Source of the DNA: Corynebacterium senegalense
GTDB taxonomy: Bacteria > Actinomycetota > Actinomycetes > Mycobacteriales > Mycobacteriaceae
Length of the DNA stretch: 64,000 nt
Direction: 5' to 3'
NCBI RefSeq assembly: GCF_900411315.1
Contig: NZ_LS990887.1
Span: 2,118,662-2,182,661 of the forward strand
A program made the position numbers and the translations under genes. Shown here piece by piece: positions 1 through 8,887 of the stretch; position 1 is the stretch's first letter; the number at the start of each line of letters is the position of its first letter. Under the pieces are notes generated by a model. It had not been told where the DNA came from. It did not search any database and worked only from the letters and a program-made list of their open reading frames with translations.

Positions 1-1090
<1,090 letters not shown>

Positions 1091-1134
1091 GGCAACCAGT
1101 ATGGTCGACGCGCCGGGCCGGGCGCCAACGCGGG

Positions 1135-1140
1135 TAGGAT
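1135..1140 (+). promoter_or_regulatory. -10 box TAGGAT, leaderless start for the Rv2175c-like gene
   Basis: TAGGAT fits the actinobacterial TANNNT -10. The GTG at 1147 lies 7 nt after its last T, so transcription would begin at the start codon. No Shine-Dalgarno precedes it. Confidence 0.6.
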
Positions 1141-1146
1141 GAACGC

Positions 1147-1527
1147 GTGAGTTACGCAGAAACCCCCGCCCAACCCGATCTCGACCAGCTGCTTGCCGAC
1201 GAGACCCTGCTCACCCTCCCGGAGGTCGCCGAATACCTCGGCGTTCCGGTGACCCGCGTCCACGACCTCATCGGCGCGCGCAAGCTGCTCATGTACCGCC
1301 GCGAGGGCACCAAGTTCGTGCCCCGGCTGCTGCTCGGGGACGACGGGGAGATGTCCAAGTTCGTCTCCGGGGCCATCACGGTCCTGCACGACGGCGGATA
1401 CAACGACGAGGAGATCCTCGCCTACCTGTTTACCGCCGACGACTCGCTGCCCGGGCGCCCGGTCGACGCCCTCCACGGGCACGGCGCGCGGGAGGTCATC
1501 CGGCGCGCACAGGCAATGGCCTTCTAA
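1147..1527 (+). CDS. Rv2175c-like DNA-binding protein
   Basis: A 126-residue protein with an N-terminal helix-turn-helix (about residues 25-45, around LPEVAEYLGVPVTRVHDLI) and a C-terminal half without recognised motifs. The sequence and the position, divergent from a PknL-like kinase and next to mptA, match Rv2175c of M. tuberculosis, a DNA-binding protein phosphorylated by PknL. The GTG start is supported by a -10 box 7 nt upstream. Targets are unknown. The downstream gene mptA is convergent, its stop only 6 nt away, and no terminator is obvious. Confidence 0.85.
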   Translation: MSYAETPAQPDLDQLLADETLLTLPEVAEYLGVPVTRVHDLIGARKLLMYRREGTKFVPRLLLGDDGEMSKFVSGAITVLHDGGYNDEEILAYLFTADDSLPGRPVDALHGHGAREVIRRAQAMAF

Positions 1528-1533
1528 AGCCCC

Positions 1534-2997
1534 TTAGGCCGTTCGAGCGGCCGCGCGCGGCGAGCTGGTTTCCTTCGGGTAGATCCAGACGGCGACCGCC
1601 CACGCGGCGATCCCGCCCACGAGGAGGAACCAGCTGTCGTAGAAGCGGTGGTTTCCGCTGCCCATGAAACCGAGACCGACGATCACCGAGCCCGCGACGA
1701 CGAGCTTTTTCAACCACACCGGAGGGTTGAAGGTGCCCGCCAGCGTGAGCACGGAGGCGTAGTACCAGGGCAGGGTCACCGCGTTGGTGACGAAGGCGAT
1801 GGCGTAGGCGAGCGTCGTGCCCATGAGCGCGCGGCGGTTCGTCCCCTCGCCGTGGGGCCGGTAGATCACCCACGCGGCGACGAGCCCCGCCAGCATGAGC
1901 ACCGTGCCCGCCGTGCGGGTCAGTGCAAGCGCGGTGTTGTAGGGGAAGTTCTCGTCGAAGAGCTGGACGAACGGGGTGATGACGTCGGCCGCCAGGGTCG
2001 GCCCCGAGAGGGGGTTGACCACCTTCGAGTTGCCGGAGATCTCGGCCAGCCAGCCCCAGGAGGACCCCGAGGCCAGCGTCACCGCGTTGACGACCGCGGC
2101 GCTCAGCGCCACCGTCCACGCGCCGCTGAGCACGAACACGCCCACCTTTGCCCACCACGAGGCGCGGCTGCGGGCGTAGCGGTGGTACATCATCCACACC
2201 ACGAAGGGCAGGGCGATCGCAGCCGTCGCCTTGAGGGACACCGCCACCGCGATCAGCGCGATGCCGGGGGAGAAGAAGCGCGTGGACACGCACAGCAGCA
2301 GGCCGAGGCTGACCAGGCCGACCATGATGGTTTCGTTGTGCATCCCGCCGATCATGTGCAGCAGCATCACGGGGTTGGCCACGCCCAGCCAGAGAGCGAC
2401 GGAGGGGTTGCCCCCGATGCGCGTCGCGATCCTTGGGACGGAGTACGCGATCAGCGCGAAGCCCGCCAGGCTGAGCAGCTTGTAGGCGACCACGCCGGCC
2501 GCGACGTTATCACCGACGACGGTGGTAATGAGTTTGCCGACGCCCAAATGCAGCGGCCCGTAGGGCGTCGTCGTGTTGCGCCAGTCGTGCGAGACCTCCA
2601 GCAGGTAGGGTCCCGGGTTGACGGCGGCGCCCTCAGTGTAGGGGTCGAAGCCGTCGCGCAGCATGGCGCCCTGCATGAGGTAGGAGTACACGTCGCGCGA
2701 CAGGATCGGGGCGGCGAGTGCGAGCGGGGCGGTCCACAGCCAGGTGGCGCGGGTGACCGCCGGCAGCTGCGCGCGGCCGTGGCTGAGCTCGTAGCCGAGC
2801 CACGCCCAGGCCGCGACGAGCCCGGCGATGCCGAAGGCGAGCGCGATCTCGAAGAAGGATCGGCCGTGGCCGTAGAGCAGGGGGCCGAGGCCGAGTTCGC
2901 GCATCACGCCGCCGCGGTTGCGCGTCGCGCCCGCACCGTAGGAGCCGAGCGCGATGAGGACCCCAGCGGCGCAGCCGAGCGCGGCGGGGCTACGCAC
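1534..2997 (-). CDS. mptA: Alpha-(1->6)-mannopyranosyltransferase A
   Basis: Polytopic GT-C glycosyltransferase (487 aa) that elongates the alpha-1,6-mannan backbone of lipomannan and lipoarabinomannan, using polyprenyl-phosphate mannose on the outer membrane face. Hydrophobic segments run from residue 8 to about 470, and the first large loop holds the acidic GT-C signature SRDVYSY with Asp102. The start overlaps the end of idsA by 8 nt, so the two are probably co-transcribed; the neighbour makes prenyl precursors, consistent with a prenyl-phosphate-dependent pathway. The MptA assignment over a sister mannosyltransferase rests mainly on synteny with pknL and Rv2175c. Confidence 0.87.
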   Translation of the reverse strand: MRSPAALGCAAGVLIALGSYGAGATRNRGGVMRELGLGPLLYGHGRSFFEIALAFGIAGLVAAWAWLGYELSHGRAQLPAVTRATWLWTAPLALAAPILSRDVYSYLMQGAMLRDGFDPYTEGAAVNPGPYLLEVSHDWRNTTTPYGPLHLGVGKLITTVVGDNVAAGVVAYKLLSLAGFALIAYSVPRIATRIGGNPSVALWLGVANPVMLLHMIGGMHNETIMVGLVSLGLLLCVSTRFFSPGIALIAVAVSLKATAAIALPFVVWMMYHRYARSRASWWAKVGVFVLSGAWTVALSAAVVNAVTLASGSSWGWLAEISGNSKVVNPLSGPTLAADVITPFVQLFDENFPYNTALALTRTAGTVLMLAGLVAAWVIYRPHGEGTNRRALMGTTLAYAIAFVTNAVTLPWYYASVLTLAGTFNPPVWLKKLVVAGSVIVGLGFMGSGNHRFYDSWFLLVGGIAAWAVAVWIYPKETSSPRAAARTA

Positions 2998-4111
2998 GGC
3001 GGGCGGTGGAGGTGATCGCCAGCTCGCGGAGGGTGTCGGCCACCGCGCCGCGCAACCCCGCCTCCTCCAGGTGGGCCAGGCCGGACGTCGTCAAGGCCTC
3101 GATGCGCTTCTCGACGCCCTCCACCGCGCCGCTGGAGCGGATGATCTCCGCCAGGCGTGCCACCTCCTGCGCCCCGGTGACGGCGCCGACCCCTGCCCGC
3201 AGCTCGGCCGCGGAGGAGGGGTCGCGCTCGTCGAGGGCGGACAGGGCGAGCGAGAGGAGCACGGTGCGCTTGCCCTCGCGCAGGTCGTCGCCGGCGGGCT
3301 TGCCGGTCACCGCGGAGTCGCCGAAGACGCCGAGGATGTCGTCGCGAAGCTGGAAGGCGATGCCGATGTCTCGGCCGTACCCGCGGAAAGCCTCGATGGT
3401 GGAGGTGTCCGCGCCCGCGATGGCGGCGCCGAGGTGGAGGGGCCGCTCGATGGTGTAGGCGGCGGTCTTGTACCGGTTGACCTTGTCCGCCAGCTCGATG
3501 GACTCGTCACCGGAGGCTTCGAGGCTGATGTCGAGGATCTGGCCGCCGATGACCTCGGTGCGCATCCCGCGCCAGGCGCCCTGCGCGCGGTCGAGGGAGG
3601 CGGCGCTCAGCCCGGAGTCGCGCCACATGTCCTCCGCCCACACCAGGGCGAGGTCGCCCGCCAGGATGGCCACGTTGCGGCCGAAGGTGGCGGCGTCGCC
3701 GCGCAGATCGCGGTCCCGGTGGGCACTCTCCACCGCGCGGTGGACAGTCGGGTTGCCGCGCCGGGTGTCGGAGGCGTCGATGATGTCGTCGTGGATGAGC
3801 GCGCACGCCTGGATGAACTCGAGCGAGCTGACGGCGCGCAGAACGGCGCGCGGGTCTTCACCCGCGGTGTCCAGCCCGCCCGCGCCGACGAACCCCGCCC
3901 AGCCGTAGAGCGGCCGGATGCGCTTTCCGCCGCCGAGGACGAAGTCCCGGATGCGGCCCGCCGCCTCCGCCACGGGGGCGCCGATCTTCCCGACGTCCCC
4001 CCGGCGCCGCTCGAGAAACGCGCGGAGCTCCCCCTCGACGGCGCCGGGAATTCCCGCCAGGGGCATCCGGGCATCGAAACCGGTGGAGGAGCTGGTGGGG
4101 GAGGAGGTCAC
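2990..4111 (-). CDS. idsA: Polyprenyl (geranylgeranyl) diphosphate synthase
   Basis: Trans-prenyltransferase (373 aa) condensing isopentenyl diphosphate with allylic diphosphates. It carries both aspartate-rich Mg-binding motifs, DDIID at residues 108-112 and DDILG at 257-261, and the GGKRIRP motif near residue 61. The start is GTG at 4111 with GGAAGGA 6 nt upstream. It overlaps mptA by 8 nt. Chain length cannot be read from sequence here; the corynebacterial IdsA homologues make geranylgeranyl diphosphate. In M. tuberculosis and C. glutamicum metF sits beside this gene as I recall; no metF is present here. Confidence 0.88.
   Translation of the reverse strand: MTSSPTSSSTGFDARMPLAGIPGAVEGELRAFLERRRGDVGKIGAPVAEAAGRIRDFVLGGGKRIRPLYGWAGFVGAGGLDTAGEDPRAVLRAVSSLEFIQACALIHDDIIDASDTRRGNPTVHRAVESAHRDRDLRGDAATFGRNVAILAGDLALVWAEDMWRDSGLSAASLDRAQGAWRGMRTEVIGGQILDISLEASGDESIELADKVNRYKTAAYTIERPLHLGAAIAGADTSTIEAFRGYGRDIGIAFQLRDDILGVFGDSAVTGKPAGDDLREGKRTVLLSLALSALDERDPSSAAELRAGVGAVTGAQEVARLAEIIRSSGAVEGVEKRIEALTTSGLAHLEEAGLRGAVADTLRELAITSTARRA
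3106..3118 (-). repeat. Iterated 13-mer GGCGTCGASAAGC (16 copies in the window; first copy)
   Basis: S is G or C. Exact copies on the plus strand begin at 7938, 9412, 30957, 48856, 54256, 60565 and 61651. On the minus strand the lower coordinates are 3106, 11763, 29747, 32374, 38517, 39479, 47430, 55462 and 60940. Extended consensus is GKGGCGTCGASAAGCG. Near-matches (GCTTGCCGACGCC on the plus strand) occur at 20735, 37265 and 57233. All exact copies lie in genes or in the pseudogene. Confidence 0.75.
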
Positions 4112-4181
4112 GATCGATCCTTCCGTGGTGGTCGGGGGTGCTCGGGGCGTTTCTTGGCGTTCGCGCCTAACCCCCTAAACC

Positions 4182-4760
4182 CTACCTGGGCTCTTCGAGC
4201 GGAAGCCTCCGGCCCAGCACGGCGAACGGGCGGGCGTCGCCCGCGTAGGTGAAGTGGCGGAGGACGTCGCCGAACCCCAGCTTGCGGTAGAGCCCGAAGG
4301 CCGCGTTGTCCTCGTCCTTCACCTCGGGCGTGGACAGGAGCGCCCACTCGGCCGGGGTGCCGTCGAGCAGCTCGGTGAGCAGCCGACACCCGGTGCCGCG
4401 CCCCTGGTGCGTGCCGTCGACGTGAACCTCGGCGACCTCGAAGTAGCTCTCCAGCATCGCGGAGCGCTCGGGCGTGAGCCCCCCGCCCTGCTTCAGGCCG
4501 CGGATGAGCTGCTGGTCCCACCACCGGCCGCGCACACCGAGGAAGCCGTAGGCCACGCCGACGACGCGCTCGCCGCCCCCGCTTTCGTCGACGGCGATCA
4601 CTGCGGTGAAACCGGGGGAGGTGGTATCCCGGCGCCACGCCGCGACGCGTTGGTCCCTGATGTGGGGTGAGTAGCCCATCGCCGCCACGTAGATGTCCAC
4701 CAGGACTGGGGCGAGCAGGGAAAACTCGTGGCCGTTGATGCGGCGGATCGACACGCTCAT
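4182..4760 (-). CDS. GNAT-family N-acetyltransferase (Rv2170-like)
   Basis: A 192-residue acyl-CoA-dependent acetyltransferase. The acetyl-CoA loop is near residues 117-126 (HQGRGTGCRLL), after a beta-strand EVAEVHVDG. The C-terminus has the usual GNAT pattern of a changed-residue strand plus the YRKLGF helix start. The substrate is unknown. A GNAT occupies the comparable position (Rv2170) in M. tuberculosis. It is separated from idsA by 70 nt on the same strand and is divergent from the HEPN gene. No clear promoter or RBS was identified. Confidence 0.75.
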   Translation of the reverse strand: MSVSIRRINGHEFSLLAPVLVDIYVAAMGYSPHIRDQRVAAWRRDTTSPGFTAVIAVDESGGGERVVGVAYGFLGVRGRWWDQQLIRGLKQGGGLTPERSAMLESYFEVAEVHVDGTHQGRGTGCRLLTELLDGTPAEWALLSTPEVKDEDNAAFGLYRKLGFGDVLRHFTYAGDARPFAVLGRRLPLEEPR

Positions 4761-4896
4761 ATGCCCATCTCACCACGTCTGCGCGCTCGGCGCGGCGGTT
4801 TGCTGGCACGGTGTTCGAAAATGTGTTTGAATGGGGGCGGGTGATGTCGAACAAGAGTTTTAACGTGTGGGTGCGAAAGGAAAAGGAGGAGTGGCA

Positions 4897-5328
4897 ATGA
4901 ACAGCATTATTTCGGCGACGACGGGGGCGGCCTACGGTGCGGTGGCGGGGGCGTCGAAGAGCTCGAAGTTCTTCGCTGCGGCGGACGGGCTCCTCGGTCG
5001 CGCCTCCGCCTTGGCCGCCAGCGGAGATTACGCCTTGGCGCTGGAGTACGGCTACCGCGCGGCGCTGCGCATCGCGGGGGCCGTGTGCGCCGACTCGCCC
5101 GTGATCCGCAGGCGCAAGCGGCTGCCCAGCAGTGCGTGGGACAAGCTCGCACTGACGGGGGAATCGGGTGCCGCCTGGGCTGGCGAGCTCTCCCGCTACT
5201 CCGCGCTACGCGGGCGCGTCGCCTCGGGCATTGAGACCGCGCCCGACCCGGAAACGGTGCGCAGCTTCCTGCGCCGGGTGGAGGAGTTTTACATCGCCTC
5301 GCAGCCTGGCGCGACCCTGGTGGCGTAG
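4897..5328 (+). CDS. SAV_6107-type HEPN domain protein
   Basis: A 143-residue helical protein with Ala-rich helices and a pattern of paired helices typical of HEPN folds (around residues 25-60, LLGRASALAASGDYALALEYGYRAALR). Actinobacterial proteins of this size beside a GNAT and DUF3040 gene are classed as SAV_6107 HEPN; the function is not known. I chose ATG 4897 because AAGGAGG (4883-4889) lies 7 nt upstream; upstream in-frame GTGs at 4867 and 4891 are worse placed. The RNase-type RxxxxH motif of toxin HEPNs is not evident, so nothing suggests toxin activity. Confidence 0.65.
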   Translation: MNSIISATTGAAYGAVAGASKSSKFFAAADGLLGRASALAASGDYALALEYGYRAALRIAGAVCADSPVIRRRKRLPSSAWDKLALTGESGAAWAGELSRYSALRGRVASGIETAPDPETVRSFLRRVEEFYIASQPGATLVA

Positions 5329-5418
5329 TGGAGCGGGCCGCGGGAACATTCGCCACGGGCCGAACGTTGTACGGAGTAGTCTGGAAAACATCCATCACGA
5401 CAGTCGGAGAGTGACAGA

Positions 5419-5802
5419 GTGTCTCTATCGGAGCAGGAACAGCGCGCGCTGCAGGAAATTGAGCGTTCCCTCCTCGCTGAGGACCCGACGTTCGCGAGCA
5501 CCATGCCCAAGGTGGGCGCGACCCCCTTTGCGGGATCCGGTCGGGTGACCATGCGCAGTGTGGCGCTGGTCGTTTTCGGCCTCGTCCTCCTCCTTGGCGG
5601 GGTGGCGCTGGCAACGGTGAATATCTGGCTCATCGCCATTAGTGTTGTCGGATTCGTGGTCATGCTGGGCGGCGGGGTCATGGCCCTGCGCACCCCGGCC
5701 GGAGGGTCTGCAGCTGCGCCCGCCGTTTCGCGGCCGGCCAAGGCCTCCCCGCGGGTGTCTTCGATGGAGGAGAACTTCCGCCGCCGTTTCGAGGGGCAGT
5801 AG
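5419..5802 (+). CDS. DUF3040 membrane protein
   Basis: A 127-residue protein starting MSLSEQEQRALQEIE, the hallmark opening of DUF3040, followed by two closely spaced transmembrane helices (about residues 48-66 and 70-88) and a basic tail. The family is actinobacterial, of unknown function, and often lies just upstream of mraZ, as here (Rv2169c is the mycobacterial counterpart by position). The GTG start is preceded by a weak GGAG. A strong terminator follows immediately, isolating it from the mraZ operon. Confidence 0.85.
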   Translation: MSLSEQEQRALQEIERSLLAEDPTFASTMPKVGATPFAGSGRVTMRSVALVVFGLVLLLGGVALATVNIWLIAISVVGFVVMLGGGVMALRTPAGGSAAAPAVSRPAKASPRVSSMEENFRRRFEGQ

Positions 5803-5819
5803 GCCCCGCCGCTAACCCG

Positions 5820-5854
5820 AACCGCGCATCCCTGTCGAGGGGTGCGCGGTTTTT
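5820..5854 (+). terminator. Rho-independent terminator after the DUF3040 gene
   Basis: Arms 5820-5832 and 5839-5851 form a 13-bp stem with one G-U pair and a 6-nt loop, ending in TTTTT (5850-5854). It lies 17 nt after the stop codon. Confidence 0.88.
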
Positions 5855-6140
5855 GCATGCCGTTTTCGCGCGCACGTTCCCGCCCGGACACGGCGGTAAT
5901 GGGGGCTCCCACTTCGCCCCACGCGCGGCCCCCACTTCGCCCCACGCTGCACTGAAGCCGCTCGTGGCCAGTGAAAATGCCGGGCCGGGAGTGAGCCAGT
6001 CTTGCTCCTGCGGGGCCCGGGTGTGCGGTTTGGCGCCTCGGGGCCCGCTGCGTGCGGGCGGACGCCCCACGTTATTTTTCCTCGTTCTACCTGCCGTTTT
6101 AGTGCTGTTGGGGAGAAATGTTGCTTGTGGTGTGGCGTTT
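5855..6140. other. Gene-free region upstream of mraZ containing a 17-bp direct repeat
   Basis: No convincing gene was found. The 17-mer CCCACTTCGCCCCACGC occurs at 5908-5924 and 5931-5947. On the minus strand each copy reads GTGGG-N5-GTGGG, the spacing used by MraZ boxes (GTGGG at 5912-5908, 5922-5918, 5935-5931, 5945-5941). The rest of the region is unremarkable. Confidence 0.6.
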
Positions 6141-6165
6141 GTGGGGGAAAGTGGGTTAGAGTGGG
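6141..6165 (+). promoter_or_regulatory. MraZ operator (three GTGGG boxes, 10-bp period) over the mraZ promoter
   Basis: GTGGG occurs at 6141, 6151 and 6161, exactly 10 bp apart, matching the TGGGN-N5 direct repeats bound by MraZ in E. coli. The last two boxes flank or overlap a -10 box TAGAGT (6157-6162), so binding should block the cluster promoter. The inferred transcription start is near 6169, giving a leader of about 100 nt to mraZ. Confidence 0.75.
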
Positions 6166-6271
6166 GCGTAGCGGAGAAGCGTGGAGGCATCTTGACTACG
6201 TGCCCGAGCGTGACGACGCCGAGAAAATTGAACAGCCGACGTCGGTGAGCGAGAGGAAGGTGGGCTGCCGG

Positions 6272-6706
6272 ATGTTTCTGGGAACCTACACTCCCAAGCT
6301 CGACGACAAGGGGCGCCTGACGCTGCCCGCCAAGTTCCGCGAGGAGCTGGCGGACGGGTTGATGGTGACGAAGGGGCAGGACCACTCGCTCGCGGTGTAC
6401 CCGCGCGAGGAGTTCGCCGCGCGCGCTCGCAAGGCCGCCGCGGTGTCCCGCACGAACCCCCAGGCGAGAGCCTTCATCCGCAACCTGGCTGCCAGCGCGG
6501 ATGAGCAAACGCTTGACGGGTCCGGTCGCATCACGCTGTCGCCGGCGCACCGCGAGTACGCGAACCTGTCGAAGGAATGCGTGGTCATCGGCTCGGTCGA
6601 CTTTCTCGAAATCTGGGACGCAGAGTCCTGGAAGACATATCAAGAAGAGACTGAGGCCGCCTTCGCGGCGGCCGACGACGATGGCATTCTCTCCGGTCTG
6701 CTCTAG
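6272..6706 (+). CDS. mraZ: Transcriptional regulator / division protein MraZ
   Basis: MraZ is a ring-forming, AbrB-like DNA-binding protein that represses the dcw cluster. The 144-residue product opens [20 protein letters not shown] and repeats the SpoVT/AbrB-like element at about residues 80-110 (DGSGRITLS), as expected for the two-domain family. I chose ATG 6272 because the protein then has the canonical N-terminus; GAGAGGAAGG lies 11 nt upstream, and GTG 6260 is an alternative. It is the first gene of the cluster and is preceded by GTGGG boxes that it probably binds. Confidence 0.95.
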   Translation: MFLGTYTPKLDDKGRLTLPAKFREELADGLMVTKGQDHSLAVYPREEFAARARKAAAVSRTNPQARAFIRNLAASADEQTLDGSGRITLSPAHREYANLSKECVVIGSVDFLEIWDAESWKTYQEETEAAFAAADDDGILSGLL

Positions 6707-6908
6707 GACTGACTACCCGAAGAGCAGGCAGCTGACTACTGACGGAGAGCGTGTACGGACTCTGTCCGGGGCGTGGAGCGTTCTGGTGTACTTCCCCGAC
6801 ATCAGAACAGCCGCCTCGGGCAGGGCTCTATGCGCTCCCCCGGCCACGCGCTGGACAAGGGAACACGCAACTCAACGGTGACTGACGCGAAGCGGAGGGG
6901 GTGATCAC

Positions 6909-7973
6909 GTGCGGGCGAAGCCAACGGCAGAACAAGGGATAAACGTCTCGGACATGGATTTCGGTATCGAGGCGAACCGCGGGCACGTCCCCGTCATGCG
7001 CGACCGCATGGCCGAGTTGCTCGCCCCCGCCGTCGAGGCCTTCGGCGACGACGCGGTCCTCGTGGACGGCACCCTCGGTGCCGGCGGGCACACCCTCCAC
7101 TTCCTCTCCACCTTCCCGGGCGTCCGGGTCATCGGCGTCGACCGCGACCCCGACGCGCTCGCCGAGGCGGGGGAGAGGCTGGCGCAGTTCGGCGACCGCT
7201 TCATCCCCGTGCGCGCCCGCTTCGACGAGATCGGGCGGGTCGTGGGGGCTGGGGATGCCGACGGGGCCGCCGCCGAGGCGTTTGCCACGGTGCGCGAGCG
7301 CGGCCTGGCGGGCGCGCTGTTCGACCTCGGCGTCTCGTCCATGCAGCTGGATCGGGAGGACCGCGGCTTCGCCTACCGCGTCGACGCTCCCCTGGACATG
7401 CGCATGGACCCCACCCAGGGGTTGACCGCGGCCGACGTGCTGAACACCTACAGCCACGGGGACCTCGCGAGGATTCTCAAGACCTACGGCGACGAGCGCT
7501 TCGCGGGAAAGATCGCCTCGGCGATCGTCCGCGAACGGGAGGTCCAGCCGTTCGACCGCAGCGCCCGCCTGGTGGAGCTGCTCTACGACACCATCCCGGC
7601 GGCCACCCGCCGCACGGGCGGGCACCCGGCGAAGCGCACCTTCCAGGCGTTGCGCGTCGAGGTCAACCGGGAACTCGAGGCCGTCGAGAACGTGCTGCCC
7701 GTCATCACCGGGCTGCTCGGGGTCGGCGGTCGTGCGGTGTTCATGAGCTACCAGTCGCTGGAGGACAAGATCGTCAAGTCCTTCTTCGCGGATCTCACCA
7801 CCTCCAAGACCCCTCCCGGGCTGCCCGTCGACCTGCCGGGCACCGCCGCACAGTTCCGCGCGGTGACCAACGGGGCGGAGAAGGCCTCCCGCGCGGAGAT
7901 CGACCTCAACCCCCGGGCCGCGTCGGTGCGGGTGCGGGGCGTCGAGAAGCTTGTCAGCGGGGAGGAACGATGA
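6909..7973 (+). CDS. rsmH: 16S rRNA (cytosine(1402)-N4)-methyltransferase
   Basis: SAM-dependent methyltransferase (354 aa; formerly mraW) that N4-methylates C1402 of 16S rRNA in the P site. The SAM-binding loop GTLGAGGH is at residues 54-61, and the conserved [16 protein letters not shown] segment lies near residue 237. GTG 6909 is preceded by GGAGGGGG at good distance. The stop overlaps the next start (ATGA, 7970-7973), so the downstream gene is translationally coupled. A 202-nt spacer from mraZ has no clear promoter. Confidence 0.95.
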   Translation: MRAKPTAEQGINVSDMDFGIEANRGHVPVMRDRMAELLAPAVEAFGDDAVLVDGTLGAGGHTLHFLSTFPGVRVIGVDRDPDALAEAGERLAQFGDRFIPVRARFDEIGRVVGAGDADGAAAEAFATVRERGLAGALFDLGVSSMQLDREDRGFAYRVDAPLDMRMDPTQGLTAADVLNTYSHGDLARILKTYGDERFAGKIASAIVREREVQPFDRSARLVELLYDTIPAATRRTGGHPAKRTFQALRVEVNRELEAVENVLPVITGLLGVGGRAVFMSYQSLEDKIVKSFFADLTTSKTPPGLPVDLPGTAAQFRAVTNGAEKASRAEIDLNPRAASVRVRGVEKLVSGEER

Positions 7974-8734
7974 CCATCCACAACCACGCCGAAGGAAGAG
8001 GCAATCACATGGGAGCCAGCCGGGACTACACCGCCGGGGCACGCTCGGGCACCGCGACGCTGACCAGGTCCGACACCCGGACACGCCGCCCGCGCGAGGC
8101 CGCGCCGTCGCCGCGGCGCATCGCCCCCCACATCCCGCACTCCCCGGGCAGGGGGCGGCTGGGGTCCCGCCAGGTCGTCTCCGTGCGCGGGCGGCGCGTG
8201 GGCGTGCCCACCGCGGCGAAGCGCAGGTTCTCCACCGTCTCCGCGGTGGCCATCCCGCTGCTCGTCGCGGGGATCGTGCTAGCGATGGTGCTCTCCGGAG
8301 CCTCCACGAACCAGTCGTTCACCATCCAGCAGCTGCAGACCCGCGAGCGCGCCCTGTCCAACGAGGTGGAGTCGCTCAACCGCGACCTGGAGGACGCGCG
8401 CTCCTCGGCGGAGATCGCCCAGCGCGCCTCCGCCGCCGGGATGGTCGTCCCCGGCGAACCGGGCATCCTCGCCGTCGACGAGGCCGGCGCCGTCACCGAG
8501 CAGCGACCCGCCGACCCCGAGGCGAACACCCGCGTCGTCGACGTCAACGGCACGGCCCCCCGCTCCGGCCGCGCCTCCAGTGACAGGGAAGCCACCAGCG
8601 AGATCGGCGATCGGCTGACCACCGTCCCCGGCGGCAACGTCCTCGGACGCGACCGGGCGGCCCAGCCCGCCGCGCCGAACTCCCAGGGCAACCTCGCGCC
8701 CTACGCGCCCAACGTCCCCGCCGCGACACCGTAA
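7970..8734 (+). CDS. FtsL-like septal membrane protein
   Basis: A 254-residue bitopic protein: basic cytoplasmic part (1-86), one transmembrane helix (about 89-110), then a short coiled coil (about 117-150, around [19 protein letters not shown]) and a disordered Ala/Pro/Asp tail. This layout and the position between rsmH and ftsI fit the divisome protein FtsL, though sequence identity in this family is low and the tail is longer than in E. coli FtsL. GGGGAGG just before ATG 7970 supports the coupled start; ATG 8009 is an alternative. Confidence 0.7.
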   Translation: MTIHNHAEGRGNHMGASRDYTAGARSGTATLTRSDTRTRRPREAAPSPRRIAPHIPHSPGRGRLGSRQVVSVRGRRVGVPTAAKRRFSTVSAVAIPLLVAGIVLAMVLSGASTNQSFTIQQLQTRERALSNEVESLNRDLEDARSSAEIAQRASAAGMVVPGEPGILAVDEAGAVTEQRPADPEANTRVVDVNGTAPRSGRASSDREATSEIGDRLTTVPGGNVLGRDRAAQPAAPNSQGNLAPYAPNVPAATP

Positions 8735-8762
8735 AACAACGCCGTAAACAACACCGGTAACC

Positions 8763-8783
8763 GGGGCGTGTGGCGCTCGCCCC
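8763..8783 (+). terminator. Weak hairpin between ftsL-like and ftsI
   Basis: GGGGCG (8763-8768) pairs with CGCCCC (8778-8783) around a 9-nt loop. No T-run follows, so it may only attenuate or process the transcript. Confidence 0.3.
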
Positions 8784-8887
8784 GCCGTGGCCCGCGCCAG
8801 GCACAATAGGAGCACTGGCCGAACGCGCGCACCCGCGGCGGCCGACCGTATGAAGACCGAAGAACACGTAGAAGGTGGAGTAGGGCC

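Noticed and set aside
4897-5328. HEPN-nucleotidyltransferase toxin-antitoxin module
   Set aside because: No MNT partner is adjacent and the catalytic RxxxxH of HEPN toxins was not seen.
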